NCBI GenBank assembly: GCA_021777105.1
Contig: JAIQZQ010000007.1
Span: forward strand, 61,851-125,850
Reading direction: 5' to 3'
From: Candidatus Anammoxibacter sp.
GTDB lineage: Bacteria > Planctomycetota > Brocadiia > Brocadiales > Anammoxibacteraceae
DNA length: 64,000 bases
Numbering within the stretch: the stretch's first letter is position 1; every line of letters begins with the position of its first letter. Positions 53,582-61,836 of the stretch are shown here, piece after piece. The notes under the pieces are model-generated. The model did not search any database and was not told where the DNA came from. It saw nothing but the letters and a program-made list of their open reading frames with translations. The translations under genes and the position numbers were made by a program.

Positions 53582-54604
53582 ATGCAAAAGCTCAGAAAGA
53601 AAATTCAATTTTATTTATCCATAATGATAGCAGGTTTCATGCTGTCCTGCCTTAATGTGACTTATGCGCAGTCTCCGCCTATTATTGACTTTAATGCGTA
53701 TTATAGCTTATCATCGTTATGGCAAGGCGAGGGCAAATCTTTGGAAGTTGTGTTTGACAAAACAAATAACAATATGCTCCAACTTGCCGATTCTGCGAAC
53801 GCTTCGAACCAGTATTGGAGATTTACACCGCTTCCCGGAGGGTACTATCGGCTAACGACTAAATGGCTGGGCGAGGGGAAAGCGCTTAGCGTCATTCAAG
53901 GCGGCGCAAACGATCAGTTACAAATGGTTAACAGCGGCTATTATGTGGGGCAACGTTGGAAAGTGGCCCATATTCGCGACGGATACAATAGGCTTACAAC
54001 GGAATGGCAAGGGAAGGGCAAGGCCCTTGACGGCGTGAATGACCTTGTTAAAAACAACCGTTTACAACTTGCAAATACAGGCGAGTTTGCGGGGCAGTTT
54101 TGGAAATTTAAATATGTCGGGCCGGCGCAACCTATTACCAGGAAATCCCCTTTCGTTATCAATCCAAATGGATATTATCGTTTAAGGTCGCATTGGTTTG
54201 GTTGGGATTGTTCTCTTGGTATTAAAAAAGACGGGAGAAAGAACATGGGCGCAATAGTTCATAAGAGCGACCCAAGCCCTAATTTATGGCAGCTATGGAA
54301 ATTCACGCCGGCAGGCGGCGGGTTTTATCGTATGTCAACCAAAGGGCATGGCAACGAACTCGCGTTCAGCGCTTTGACTAACGGCGCAAATAAGTGGTTG
54401 GAGCTTATTGATATCGCTAATTATGCGGGACAGTTTTGGAAAGTTACCCCTGTCAGCGGCGATTTTTTTAGACTTACAACACAATCTAAAGGAGACGGCA
54501 TGTCTCTTGATATAATTAAAGACGGCGCAAATCATAAGTTGCAGCTTGCTAATACCGGCAAGTATGTAGGGCAGTTATGGACACTTGAATGGGCAGGGGA
54601 ATAG
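53582..54604 (+). CDS. Secreted protein with six ricin-B-like lectin repeats
   Basis: This 340-aa protein has a signal peptide (about 1-29, ending VTYAQ), then six repeats of about 45-50 residues of the form YYRLTTKWLGEGKALSVI...LQLANTGEFAGQFWKF. The six units fit two beta-trefoil folds. Similar repeats occur in secreted carbohydrate-binding proteins. AAGGAGAAACAAATG is a strong start. No catalytic domain is seen, so it is probably a binding protein. Confidence 0.8.
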   Translation: MQKLRKKIQFYLSIMIAGFMLSCLNVTYAQSPPIIDFNAYYSLSSLWQGEGKSLEVVFDKTNNNMLQLADSANASNQYWRFTPLPGGYYRLTTKWLGEGKALSVIQGGANDQLQMVNSGYYVGQRWKVAHIRDGYNRLTTEWQGKGKALDGVNDLVKNNRLQLANTGEFAGQFWKFKYVGPAQPITRKSPFVINPNGYYRLRSHWFGWDCSLGIKKDGRKNMGAIVHKSDPSPNLWQLWKFTPAGGGFYRMSTKGHGNELAFSALTNGANKWLELIDIANYAGQFWKVTPVSGDFFRLTTQSKGDGMSLDIIKDGANHKLQLANTGKYVGQLWTLEWAGE

Positions 54605-54714
54605 AAATGCAAGATAAGGGCGGGCATCAAATTTGAGTGTAACGCTAATTACATTCCCCTTTATCTCCTGTTTTTTTTTAGAGTGGAAATTTGGTTGCTT
54701 TTTTACTTTCCGGT

Positions 54715-54747
54715 CTATCCGGGTTAGGTTTAACCTAACCCGGATAG
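54715..54747. terminator. Perfect palindrome, bidirectional terminator
   Basis: CTATCCGGGTTAGGTT (54715-54730) and AACCTAACCCGGATAG (54732-54747) are perfect inverted repeats around one base. It lies between two convergent genes (stops at 54604 + and 54772 -) and should block transcription both ways. Confidence 0.7.
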
Positions 54748-54771
54748 ATTAGGTTATTTATGCGCAGACCC

Positions 54772-55758
54772 TTACCTCGTCATCTTTTTAGAGAACACTA
54801 CCACAAAGAGGGCCATTGAAAAGCCGCCTATAAATGCTTCGGTGGCGGCGATAAGCCGCGCCCATCCTGTGGGGGAGATATCGCCGTAGCCTAGTGTTGT
54901 AAATGTGACAACGCTGAAGTAGAGGCAGTTTGCGAAATTTGACAGATTTTGGCCTAGGCTCAAATTGGAGTCGCATATTAATTTGCCGCCGTTGTCGTTG
55001 ATGCCAAATGAGAAATATAAAAAAGCCGCTCCTAATATAATTACCAGCGAGCAGAGGATAACTCGCTGGGATTTGCTGCCGTATCCGCATATCAAATCTT
55101 CCAACTTTGAAAAAATGCGCTTTTGAGAAAAAGTCGGCATTGTGTGACGCCGCATTACTTTCTCTTTATAGTAGAATTGCGAAGCATGCCCGAATTGCCC
55201 CCGGAACGTAAAAAGTTGTTTCAGATTGCGGTATGTCTCCTCGGCTTCTATAAAAAGATCTCTGGCTTTTGAGTGGTTGCCTTTTTTGAGTTCTTTACGG
55301 GCAAGAGTTTCCTGCGCGGCATATTTTCCCCATGAAATGTGCTCCATTTTTGCGTTGGCAAGGTTTGCCGCAAGTATGTTAACCCCGTCAAGGTTGGAGC
55401 AATTGAGGTTGGCTCCGCTTAAGTCAGCTTTTAGAAAAGAGCTGTCTTTAAAATCAACATTATAGAAGTGAGCTCCCTTTAAATTTGCGCGTGAAAAATC
55501 ACAATTGGAAAGATTGTATCCTTTTTCCGATCCGGTTTTGGACAGGCTGATATTTTCAAGATTGGCGTTGCGCAACGAAAAGCCTTCCGCCGACTTGCCG
55601 CTTTTTAGCCACTGTTCAAGGTATCTTTTAATGTTCTCACCGTCTTTTATAATCTCGGTATCATGCCAAAAACAAAGTCCGCTTTTGCCTGCCTGGCCGG
55701 GGCATAAGCCTCCGGTTGAGTATGTGTACTCGCATTTTATTTCTGATTGTTCGTCCAT
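54772..55758 (-). CDS. Pentapeptide-repeat / two-helix potassium-channel fusion protein
   Basis: This 328-aa protein starts with a Cys/His patch (C9, C19, C29, H32) that may bind a metal. A pentapeptide-repeat block (about 60-138; ANLKGAHFYNVDFKDSSFLKADLSGANL) follows, then a helical region (about 150-205), then a two-helix channel: TM1 about 232-252, selectivity filter TLGYGD (288-293), TM2 about 301-323. The filter is that of K+ channels. The soluble part should gate or place the pore. Similar fusions exist in bacteria, but their trigger is unknown. Confidence 0.82.
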   Translation of the reverse strand: MDEQSEIKCEYTYSTGGLCPGQAGKSGLCFWHDTEIIKDGENIKRYLEQWLKSGKSAEGFSLRNANLENISLSKTGSEKGYNLSNCDFSRANLKGAHFYNVDFKDSSFLKADLSGANLNCSNLDGVNILAANLANAKMEHISWGKYAAQETLARKELKKGNHSKARDLFIEAEETYRNLKQLFTFRGQFGHASQFYYKEKVMRRHTMPTFSQKRIFSKLEDLICGYGSKSQRVILCSLVIILGAAFLYFSFGINDNGGKLICDSNLSLGQNLSNFANCLYFSVVTFTTLGYGDISPTGWARLIAATEAFIGGFSMALFVVVFSKKMTR

Positions 55759-55834
55759 GATAGAAATTATATCTTATATGATTTTTTTTTAAAGAGATTT
55801 TTGTTTAAGGCTTCGTTTTTCTGAACTACAAATC

Positions 55835-57811
55835 TTAAATACCAAGTTCGGCCCGTTTCTTTTTTATGTGGTCAATCATTTTGTGGGCGGCTTTTTTGGG
55901 ATCAATTTCAATTAGAAGCGAGCTGCCCGTGATTTCGTTTAGTTCATTTGTAAGCATATCGACCACATAGGGCGAGCCGCTTAGTTTGGGGGTAACGCCG
56001 ATATGGGTGGTGATGCCCAGGGCGATTACGCCCATGTATATTGCGGCGGCCTTCTCCACCACATGTTCCGCCGCGCTGGCGACAAGCGGCAGTTTATCAA
56101 TTGATGTCCCTAAATAGTCCGCGACAGCCGAGGCAAGTACCGCGCATCTTGAATTGTCAACGCACGAGCCAAAGTGTAGCACAGGCGGCATCTGGCCGTT
56201 TAGGCCGGCGGCGCCTCCGATGGTCTTTAAAACGCCTCGAAGCGGTTCGCCTGCAAACTCCATTGCTTCGCCTTCCATCAGGCCGTGCCTGGCGCATGCG
56301 GTTGCGGCGCAGCCCGTGGCAAGAACAAGGACGTTGTTCTTAAGCAACTCTTTTGCGATAGTTATAAAGCTCATGTCGTTTTGCACTTTAGGCGACAGGC
56401 AACCTGCAAGGACGGCTACGCCTTGAACCGTGCCGTTTGCAATCAGATCAACCAGGGGCTTTAACGGCTTCTCGGAATCAAGCTTTGCCAAAACCGATAA
56501 AAGGGCTTCAACCGTAAAGCCGCCGACCAGACCATGGCCTTTTGCGGTGGGCATAAAAGTCTTTTCCGGGTTGCGCTCCTTATATGCATTGATTGATTCT
56601 TCAACAATCTTTTGCGCGGACTCATCCGCGTTTTCAGGATTAAGCTCAATATATATCTCGTTATCCATCCTGAGTTCAGGCATGGTTGTAATCAGACGTG
56701 TGTGCAATTTAGAGGTAATTGTTGAAAGGGACGGGTAGACGCATTGAACATCCGCGCATACGGCGTCAACCAACCCGGTGCCCACGACAATTTCCTGCAT
56801 AATCGTGCTTCCGGTCATGGGGATGCCCAAGCGGCCCAACGCCTCGTTGCCGGTGCAGCAAATGCCCACGACGTTTATGCCTTTGGCCCCGGCTTTTTTG
56901 GCTTTGTCTTCCATTTTATTCGCATAGTTTACCACCATTTCCGAAAGCAGAGGCACATGGCCGTGAACAAGGATGTTCACTTTCTGTTCATCTAAAACAT
57001 CAATGCCTATTTTACTTGCCATGGGAGCGGGCGTTCCAAACAGTATATCCTGAATCTGCGTTGAGATGTAAAGGGCAATAACGTCTATTACCCCAAACCT
57101 CACAGTTGACATTAAAATATGTTTGGAGCTGCTCATCATACCCTGCGCAGTGCTGTGGACGCCCTGCACGATTGTTTCCGCCGCGCCTTTTTCCGGCACA
57201 AGTCCGGCTTTTACCAGACGTTCAATATTCTTTGGAGCCAGGGCGATGGCAAAACTCATGGGACCTTTGCCCGGGCCAAGCAGATCTTCCAAAGCTTTTT
57301 GCCCAACTTTTTTAGCCAATTCAGCGGTTTCAATATTTTTAGTGTCAATGCCCACGCTTTCAGCCACGGCAATTAGTTTATCCTTGCCTTTAATTTCAAG
57401 GGTTGATGAATCCTCAGCGGATTCAACCAACGCTCTGGCCACATGAATTGCGTGGCCCACATGCGAGCTTACTCCGCGCATGACAGTTTGCAAAAACATG
57501 CCCGCAACCATGGTGTCGGCTGTTTTACCGCAACTGCTGCGTTGGGTGTCGGGAACCGCGACTTTCATATGCATCGGCAATTGGTCGCTATCCAAACGGC
57601 ACGGGCCGAGGTTGCAGTTGCGGCAACATAAACCGTTGCTTCCAAACGAGCATCTGTCCGTAAGCCCAAACAGGCCTGAATCATATGTGTTTTGAACATC
57701 CCATAACGTTTCCATGCCCTGTTGACGCATGAATTCCACTGTTTGTTGAATCTGCCTATCGGCAAAACCGTTTTGCCGTAAACTTTTCTCCTCTTCCAAC
57801 CATGCTTTCAT
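55835..57811 (-). CDS. cooS: Anaerobic carbon monoxide dehydrogenase catalytic subunit CooS
   Basis: This 658-aa protein is the Ni,Fe-CODH. The B/D-cluster cysteines are present (C54, C62, C63, C66, C71 in DRCSFGSNGLCCRNCNLGPC, and C94). The C-cluster ligands are recognisable as the His in LVHGHVPL and Cys in GICCTGNE, DVQCVYPS, AVLAGCL, ATGCAATAC and FGSCVDN. It reversibly oxidises CO to CO2 with Ni-[4Fe-4S] chemistry. AGGAGGCAAATAATG is a strong start. No cooC or acs gene is adjacent in the window. Confidence 0.95.
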   Translation of the reverse strand: MKAWLEEEKSLRQNGFADRQIQQTVEFMRQQGMETLWDVQNTYDSGLFGLTDRCSFGSNGLCCRNCNLGPCRLDSDQLPMHMKVAVPDTQRSSCGKTADTMVAGMFLQTVMRGVSSHVGHAIHVARALVESAEDSSTLEIKGKDKLIAVAESVGIDTKNIETAELAKKVGQKALEDLLGPGKGPMSFAIALAPKNIERLVKAGLVPEKGAAETIVQGVHSTAQGMMSSSKHILMSTVRFGVIDVIALYISTQIQDILFGTPAPMASKIGIDVLDEQKVNILVHGHVPLLSEMVVNYANKMEDKAKKAGAKGINVVGICCTGNEALGRLGIPMTGSTIMQEIVVGTGLVDAVCADVQCVYPSLSTITSKLHTRLITTMPELRMDNEIYIELNPENADESAQKIVEESINAYKERNPEKTFMPTAKGHGLVGGFTVEALLSVLAKLDSEKPLKPLVDLIANGTVQGVAVLAGCLSPKVQNDMSFITIAKELLKNNVLVLATGCAATACARHGLMEGEAMEFAGEPLRGVLKTIGGAAGLNGQMPPVLHFGSCVDNSRCAVLASAVADYLGTSIDKLPLVASAAEHVVEKAAAIYMGVIALGITTHIGVTPKLSGSPYVVDMLTNELNEITGSSLLIEIDPKKAAHKMIDHIKKKRAELGI

Positions 57812-58078
57812 TATTTGCCTCCTGGTTATTATTTATTCGTAAACTTTAACATTTTGAATTGCCGGAAATCTATTAATCAATATGCAGGCTAAAATTTAAT
57901 GGTTAATATTATACAAAATCCGTGTTCATTTTTTACAACTTTTATCTGCGTTTTTTAGGCCTATTATCTATGGCCCTTTATATATTGGATGTGCCGTGAA
58001 GTTGCTATAAAAGAATGTTTTATTAACTATCAGTTAATATTTGCGGTATACTTTAAATAAAAATTAAGGAGGGAAAGC

Positions 58079-58258
58079 ATGGTTGAATTAGAAGTAATAT
58101 TTGAGCCTGCCGAAGAAGGGGGTGGATACGGTAATCTGTCCAATGCTAAATGATGTATATCTAAAGGTGGCCGCAAAGAGCAGGCCATTGCCAACATTCA
58201 GAACGTGATCAGGTTGTATCTTAGGGCTGTAAAAAAAGAGGCAGCGCTCCAAAGGTAA
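58079..58258 (+). pseudogene. HicB antitoxin pseudogene
   Basis: AAGGAGGG lies before an ATG, and the first 24 codons read VELEVIFEPAEEGGGYGNLSNAK, the HicB start. A TGA follows, after which the same frame reads CISKGGRKEQAIANIQNVIRLYLRAV, the HicB helix. About 15 residues of the middle are missing. It is therefore a decayed hicB; no hicA is next to it. Confidence 0.78.
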
Positions 58259-58420
58259 ATATATCCTTCAACGCCACGGCGCGAAGACGCGCCTATACTA
58301 CATTTTGTTTCTAATCATGTTTTTGCGCTTATGTTGGTTCAAGTCTCCAAACTTAAACCAACCGGGAGGAGTTCATGTTTGGAGATATGAATTAACTGAG
58401 TGGAGTTTCTCAACCAACGG

Positions 58421-58851
58421 TTATAAACCAACCTCAATATTTTCAACTGAATCAGCTTTTTTAATAGCTTCTTTAATATGCTCAAGTTTCTCAATATCAT
58501 CAATCTTTCTAATTTTCTTCAGCATCTTTAAACCGGCTTTGCCAAACTTAATTTCCAGTGCCAGTTCCATGCCTTCAATAAGGCCCAATTTTTTGCCTCG
58601 CGGCACGCCAATTTGTTCCCCAATTTGTTTCCCAATTTGTTTCCCAATTTTTCACCTCTTAACTCACCTTTGGCCTCACCGGCTTTCAACCCTTGTTTAA
58701 ACTTTAAATCTTTATTTATGTCATACGTTATAGCCATCTTCTCCTCCTTAAATACCAAATCCTGCAATCCGCGCAGTTGAGCTGTTACCTCAAACTGCCT
58801 CATATATTTTGACAACGCAATTTCACTTTTGGCCAAGCTTTTGAGCTTTTT
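58421..58851 (-). pseudogene. Rpn/PD-(D/E)XK-family gene fragment, 5' truncated and frameshifted
   Basis: The first part reads ALSKYMRQFEVTAQLRGLQDL, then FKQGLKAGEAKGELRGEK. One A is missing from the run near 58650; beyond it the other frame reads IGKQIGKQIGEQIGVPRGKK and ends in a helical tail (IDDIEKLEHIKEAIKKADSVENIEVGL). The N-terminal nuclease domain is absent and a stop lies just upstream. This is the C-terminal end of a Rpn-type recombination-promoting nuclease, a family often carried by mobile DNA. Confidence 0.65.
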
Positions 58852-59024
58852 TAATTAAGCGTAATAAAATTCTATAACCTTAACAATTGAAAATACATAA
58901 AAAAAGGCAAATAACATATTTTCCCGGTTGTAAATTTTTTGGCAATGCGCGCAAGCCATATAACTTTATTGGGAAATTAAGACAAAGGAGCATATCCTTA
59001 TAGGTTTGAAACAACGATGGGGGG

Positions 59025-59076
59025 GAGGCGGAGCCTCATTGGACACTGCGTCACAAGGCAGGCTCCTTGTAACGAG
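59025..59076. repeat. GAGCC palindrome pair, family C (copy 1)
   Basis: GAGGCGGAGCCTC is followed by CACTGCGTCACAAGGC and GGCTCCTTGTAACGAG. A copy with the same layout lies at 60219-60270. The two copies stand on either side of the dehydratase activator gene. Confidence 0.7.
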
Positions 59077-59112
59077 CCGCAATAATGATTTTGATCTTGC
59101 CGTTAAATGGTA

Positions 59113-59131
59113 AACAGGCAAGATGCCTGTT
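59113..59131. repeat. CAGGCA palindrome, family B (copy 2)
   Basis: AACAGGCAAGATGCCTGTT is a near-perfect palindrome with the same core as 44203-44223. Confidence 0.6.
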
Positions 59132-59253
59132 CTACTTTGGAAAGCGCGTTAAATCATTTTAGAAAGTTTTGACTTTATGGTTCGCTTTTTTAATCCGATA
59201 AACCATGTTGATTCTGTCTAAAAAAGCTTTTGCTTCTAATTTTTTAACGCTTT

Positions 59254-60045
59254 TTATCCAGCGTATTTACGCGCGATTATCGCGGCGCCCAGGGCTCCGG
59301 CGATTTGTGGGTCTTCCGGCAGGTTAACTTTTTTAGGGGCAAGCTCTTTTTCAAGGGCTTTGCGCATGCCGCTGTTTTTCATAACTCCGCCGGTAAGGGT
59401 TATTTCGTCGTCCACGGGTATCCTCTGAACCAGGCTTAAAACTTTTCTAACAATGGCTATGTGCAGGCCGCTAATTATATCTTCGGCAGGAATTTTTTGA
59501 TGTATGAGCGATATCACTTCAGACTCAGCAAACACCGTGCACATGCTGCTGATGGATATCTCTTTTGTTGATTTTTCAGACAATGCGCCAAGCTCTTTAA
59601 CGTCAACATTAAGCGCGGCGGCCATTACTTCAAGGAATCTGCCCGTGCCCGCGGCGCATTTATCGTTCATTATAAAGTCGGCCACACGTGGTGTTCCGTC
59701 CTTCTTGGCGGCAATGGCAATGGCCTTTGAATCCTGTCCGCCTATGTCTATAATGGTCTTTGTGTTTGGAAAGAGGTGGTGAGCTCCGGCTGCGTGGCAT
59801 GTGATCTCGGTGACGGCTTTGTCCGCAAACGGCACATTGTTGCGGCCGTATCCTGTGGCCACAATATAGTTGATATCGTCTTTCTTAATGTTGCTCTTTT
59901 CAAGCGAAGCGTCAAGGGCGTCGAGCGAAGTCTTTTCCATGTCAACCTGCGAGGCAAACACGGCGGAGCCGAGTATATTCTTATCGTCGCCTATTATAAC
60001 CACTTCAGTGGAGACCGACCCTATGTCTATTCCTGCTGTAATCAT
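59254..60045 (-). CDS. 2-hydroxyacyl-CoA dehydratase activator (BadF/HgdC-type ATPase)
   Basis: This 263-aa protein has the ASKHA ATPase motifs (GIDIGSVSTEVVI; IIDIGGQDSKAI) and the two cysteines that hold the dimer-bridging [4Fe-4S] cluster: C130 in NDKCAAGTGRF and C169 in SSMCTVFAESEV. It hydrolyses ATP to drive an electron into the dehydratase subunits. It lies downstream of the two dehydratase-like genes on the same strand. The length is the usual one for HgdC. Confidence 0.92.
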   Translation of the reverse strand: MITAGIDIGSVSTEVVIIGDDKNILGSAVFASQVDMEKTSLDALDASLEKSNIKKDDINYIVATGYGRNNVPFADKAVTEITCHAAGAHHLFPNTKTIIDIGGQDSKAIAIAAKKDGTPRVADFIMNDKCAAGTGRFLEVMAAALNVDVKELGALSEKSTKEISISSMCTVFAESEVISLIHQKIPAEDIISGLHIAIVRKVLSLVQRIPVDDEITLTGGVMKNSGMRKALEKELAPKKVNLPEDPQIAGALGAAIIARKYAG

Positions 60046-60160
60046 TTTGTGCTCCCAGTCCGGATAAATCCGGAAAAGTGACTAAAGTGAACTAAAGTTA
60101 AAAGTGATCTAAAGTTTTGGTAACAATCTGCGATTTCTGTTTTGTTTTTCAGTATCTGTC

Positions 60161-60193
60161 CGCGCGTTCCAACGCGGAGCATTGGAATGCGCG
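60161..60193. repeat. GC-rich dispersed palindrome
   Basis: CGCGCGTTCCAA (60161-60172) pairs with TTGGAATGCGCG (60182-60193) with one mismatch, loop CGCGGAGCA. It is of the GCGTTCCAACGCGGAGC type. Confidence 0.6.
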
Positions 60194-60218
60194 AAATTAT
60201 TGTCATGTTTTTAAACTA

Positions 60219-60270
60219 GAGGCAGAGCCTCTAAGAACACCGCGTTACAAGGCTGGAGCCTTGTAACGAG
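60219..60270. repeat. GAGCC palindrome pair, family C (copy 2)
   Basis: GAGGCAGAGCCTC is followed by CACCGCGTTACAAGGC and GGAGCCTTGTAACGAG, matching 59025-59076 in arrangement and most positions. Both palindromic halves are better preserved here. Confidence 0.7.
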
Positions 60271-60306
60271 TAAATACGCTAATCGTTTTGCTCTATGCGC
60301 TTCGCG

Positions 60307-61560
60307 CTAAAGCCCTCCCTCATCAAGCACTTCAAGGAAGGCGTCGAGCCTTGTTCGAACCTGTTCTTTTGAGTAATTTGTTTTGTCAACGCATTCAAGA
60401 TCAAGGATGAAGAAAGGGACGTCTGTCTCTTTGCGCAGGCCGTCCTTAACCATTTGCGATAAGCTGTTAAAGTGGCGACAGCCCCATGAGGCCGTCCAGA
60501 TGACGCCGTCAATTTTGTAATCATTGATCATGCCCAGGACGGACTTTGTCATTCGTTCGGCCGGGCCGATGCCCGGACTTGCAAGAAGTTTGGCGGCAAG
60601 TGATCTGAACGGTTTATTAGGATCCATCTCGTCCCATGTAATCAGGTTGACGTTTTCAAACGCGATAACAGCTTTCTGCTCCTGTTCGAGGTAATTAAAC
60701 ACGTCGTTATTATAATACGGTTTAAGGTGGCACCAAAGCAGCCTGTGCCGCTCGTTGTCAACCGCGGTTATCCCTTTTTCGGCGCGCTCTTCAAGCTCTT
60801 CGCAAAGCAGCCTGAATATCCTTGGAAGTTCACGCGAGCCCCATAGTTGCGATATGGCCGCGATGTAATCCATTGCTTCGCAACCAAGCATGAGGCTTGG
60901 GGCCATCTTTCTAAGTTCCATTACCTTTTTAAAATGCCTGTATGCGTCGTTTGATCTTTCTATTGCTTCGCTAAGTTTATCAGGATCAAATTCAACGCCT
61001 ACGGCAACTGCAAGGTTGCGCGTTATCTCTTCAAGCTGGGCGGCAAGCATGTCAATTGCGTTGTCTTCTTCAACCTTAAACGGGACCTGTAGATAAAAAT
61101 GCGGTTTGTCGTATTTTTCAGCAAAAATGTCGAATATTTTCGGGTCGCCGTCGCAGTAATATGATGTTGACACCAGAGCGTCGGGGCCGGGCAATATGTC
61201 TTTAATAAACGCGCCCATAATGCCGCGCAAAAAGGTGCACGAATCTTTTGAAAAACCATCTCTGTCGGCGGCCTGTAGCATATCGGGCGCCAAATCCATT
61301 GACGCGGTAACCGCGCTGAAACTTTCTATGTACAAAGGTATTGCGTCCAACGCGTATATTATTTCAGACGGGACAAACGTGCTTTTCCAGATAACGGTGG
61401 ATTTGTCTCTAAAACTCTCCATTAAAAGTTTAAACATTGCCCTTTCTCTGGCGCGCGATCCTTTTAACGGTTCGTAGTCGTTCTGTTTTCTGACACGGTT
61501 CTGGAAGTGCGATGTAAAATATTCGCGCTGTTTTTGCCTGCCGGTTTTTGCGACTGTCAT
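60307..61560 (-). CDS. 2-hydroxyacyl-CoA dehydratase-like subunit with intact cluster cysteines
   Basis: This 417-aa protein matches the HgdB/FldBC/BcrBC (D-component) family, ending DLECVDKTNYSKEQVRTRLDAFLEVLDEGGL. The cluster cysteines appear as C108 (DSCTF), C136 (YYCDGD) and C361 (SWGCRHF). The family uses a low-potential [4Fe-4S] cluster for radical dehydration of 2-hydroxyacyl-CoA or, in relatives, for benzoyl-CoA or small-molecule reduction (double-cubane proteins). It is encoded between the activator and a second, divergent subunit. The substrate is unknown. Confidence 0.85.
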   Translation of the reverse strand: MTVAKTGRQKQREYFTSHFQNRVRKQNDYEPLKGSRARERAMFKLLMESFRDKSTVIWKSTFVPSEIIYALDAIPLYIESFSAVTASMDLAPDMLQAADRDGFSKDSCTFLRGIMGAFIKDILPGPDALVSTSYYCDGDPKIFDIFAEKYDKPHFYLQVPFKVEEDNAIDMLAAQLEEITRNLAVAVGVEFDPDKLSEAIERSNDAYRHFKKVMELRKMAPSLMLGCEAMDYIAAISQLWGSRELPRIFRLLCEELEERAEKGITAVDNERHRLLWCHLKPYYNNDVFNYLEQEQKAVIAFENVNLITWDEMDPNKPFRSLAAKLLASPGIGPAERMTKSVLGMINDYKIDGVIWTASWGCRHFNSLSQMVKDGLRKETDVPFFILDLECVDKTNYSKEQVRTRLDAFLEVLDEGGL

Positions 61561-61584
61561 TCTTTTGTTTACTCCATTAAAACA

Positions 61585-61642
61585 GTGGCACAGGCATCCT
61601 GCCTGTGATCAATTAAAACACAGGCAAGGATGCCTGCGCCAC
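61585..61642. repeat. Double CAGGCA palindrome, family B (copies 3 and 4)
   Basis: GTGGCACAGGCATCCTGCCT begins one palindrome (61585-61607) and CACAGGCAAGGATGCCTGCG another (61619-61642). Together they form a larger inverted repeat around 11 AT-rich bases. Confidence 0.65.
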
Positions 61643-61836
61643 TAACTAACCAATTACTATACTAAAAAGCATTAGGTTTTCGAAATTAGTTGAGGAATAA
61701 AAGGCTAAAGCCTTAACTCCAAAATGCGGAAGTTGTTGGAATTTACCCTTTAGGGTTTTATTTCATTGCGTTTGAATATAAACATACGTAAATATTATTT
61801 TTCTAAAATCTGATTTGTTTGGCTATCTATTTGATT

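Noticed and set aside
56041..57631. Several + strand frames opposite cooS
   Set aside because: They are antisense shadows of the highly conserved cooS gene.
60080..60118. GTGAACTAAAGTTAAAAGTGATCTAAAGT as a tandem repeat or CRISPR start
   Set aside because: Only two or three imperfect units of about 13 bases are present, too short and irregular to claim function.
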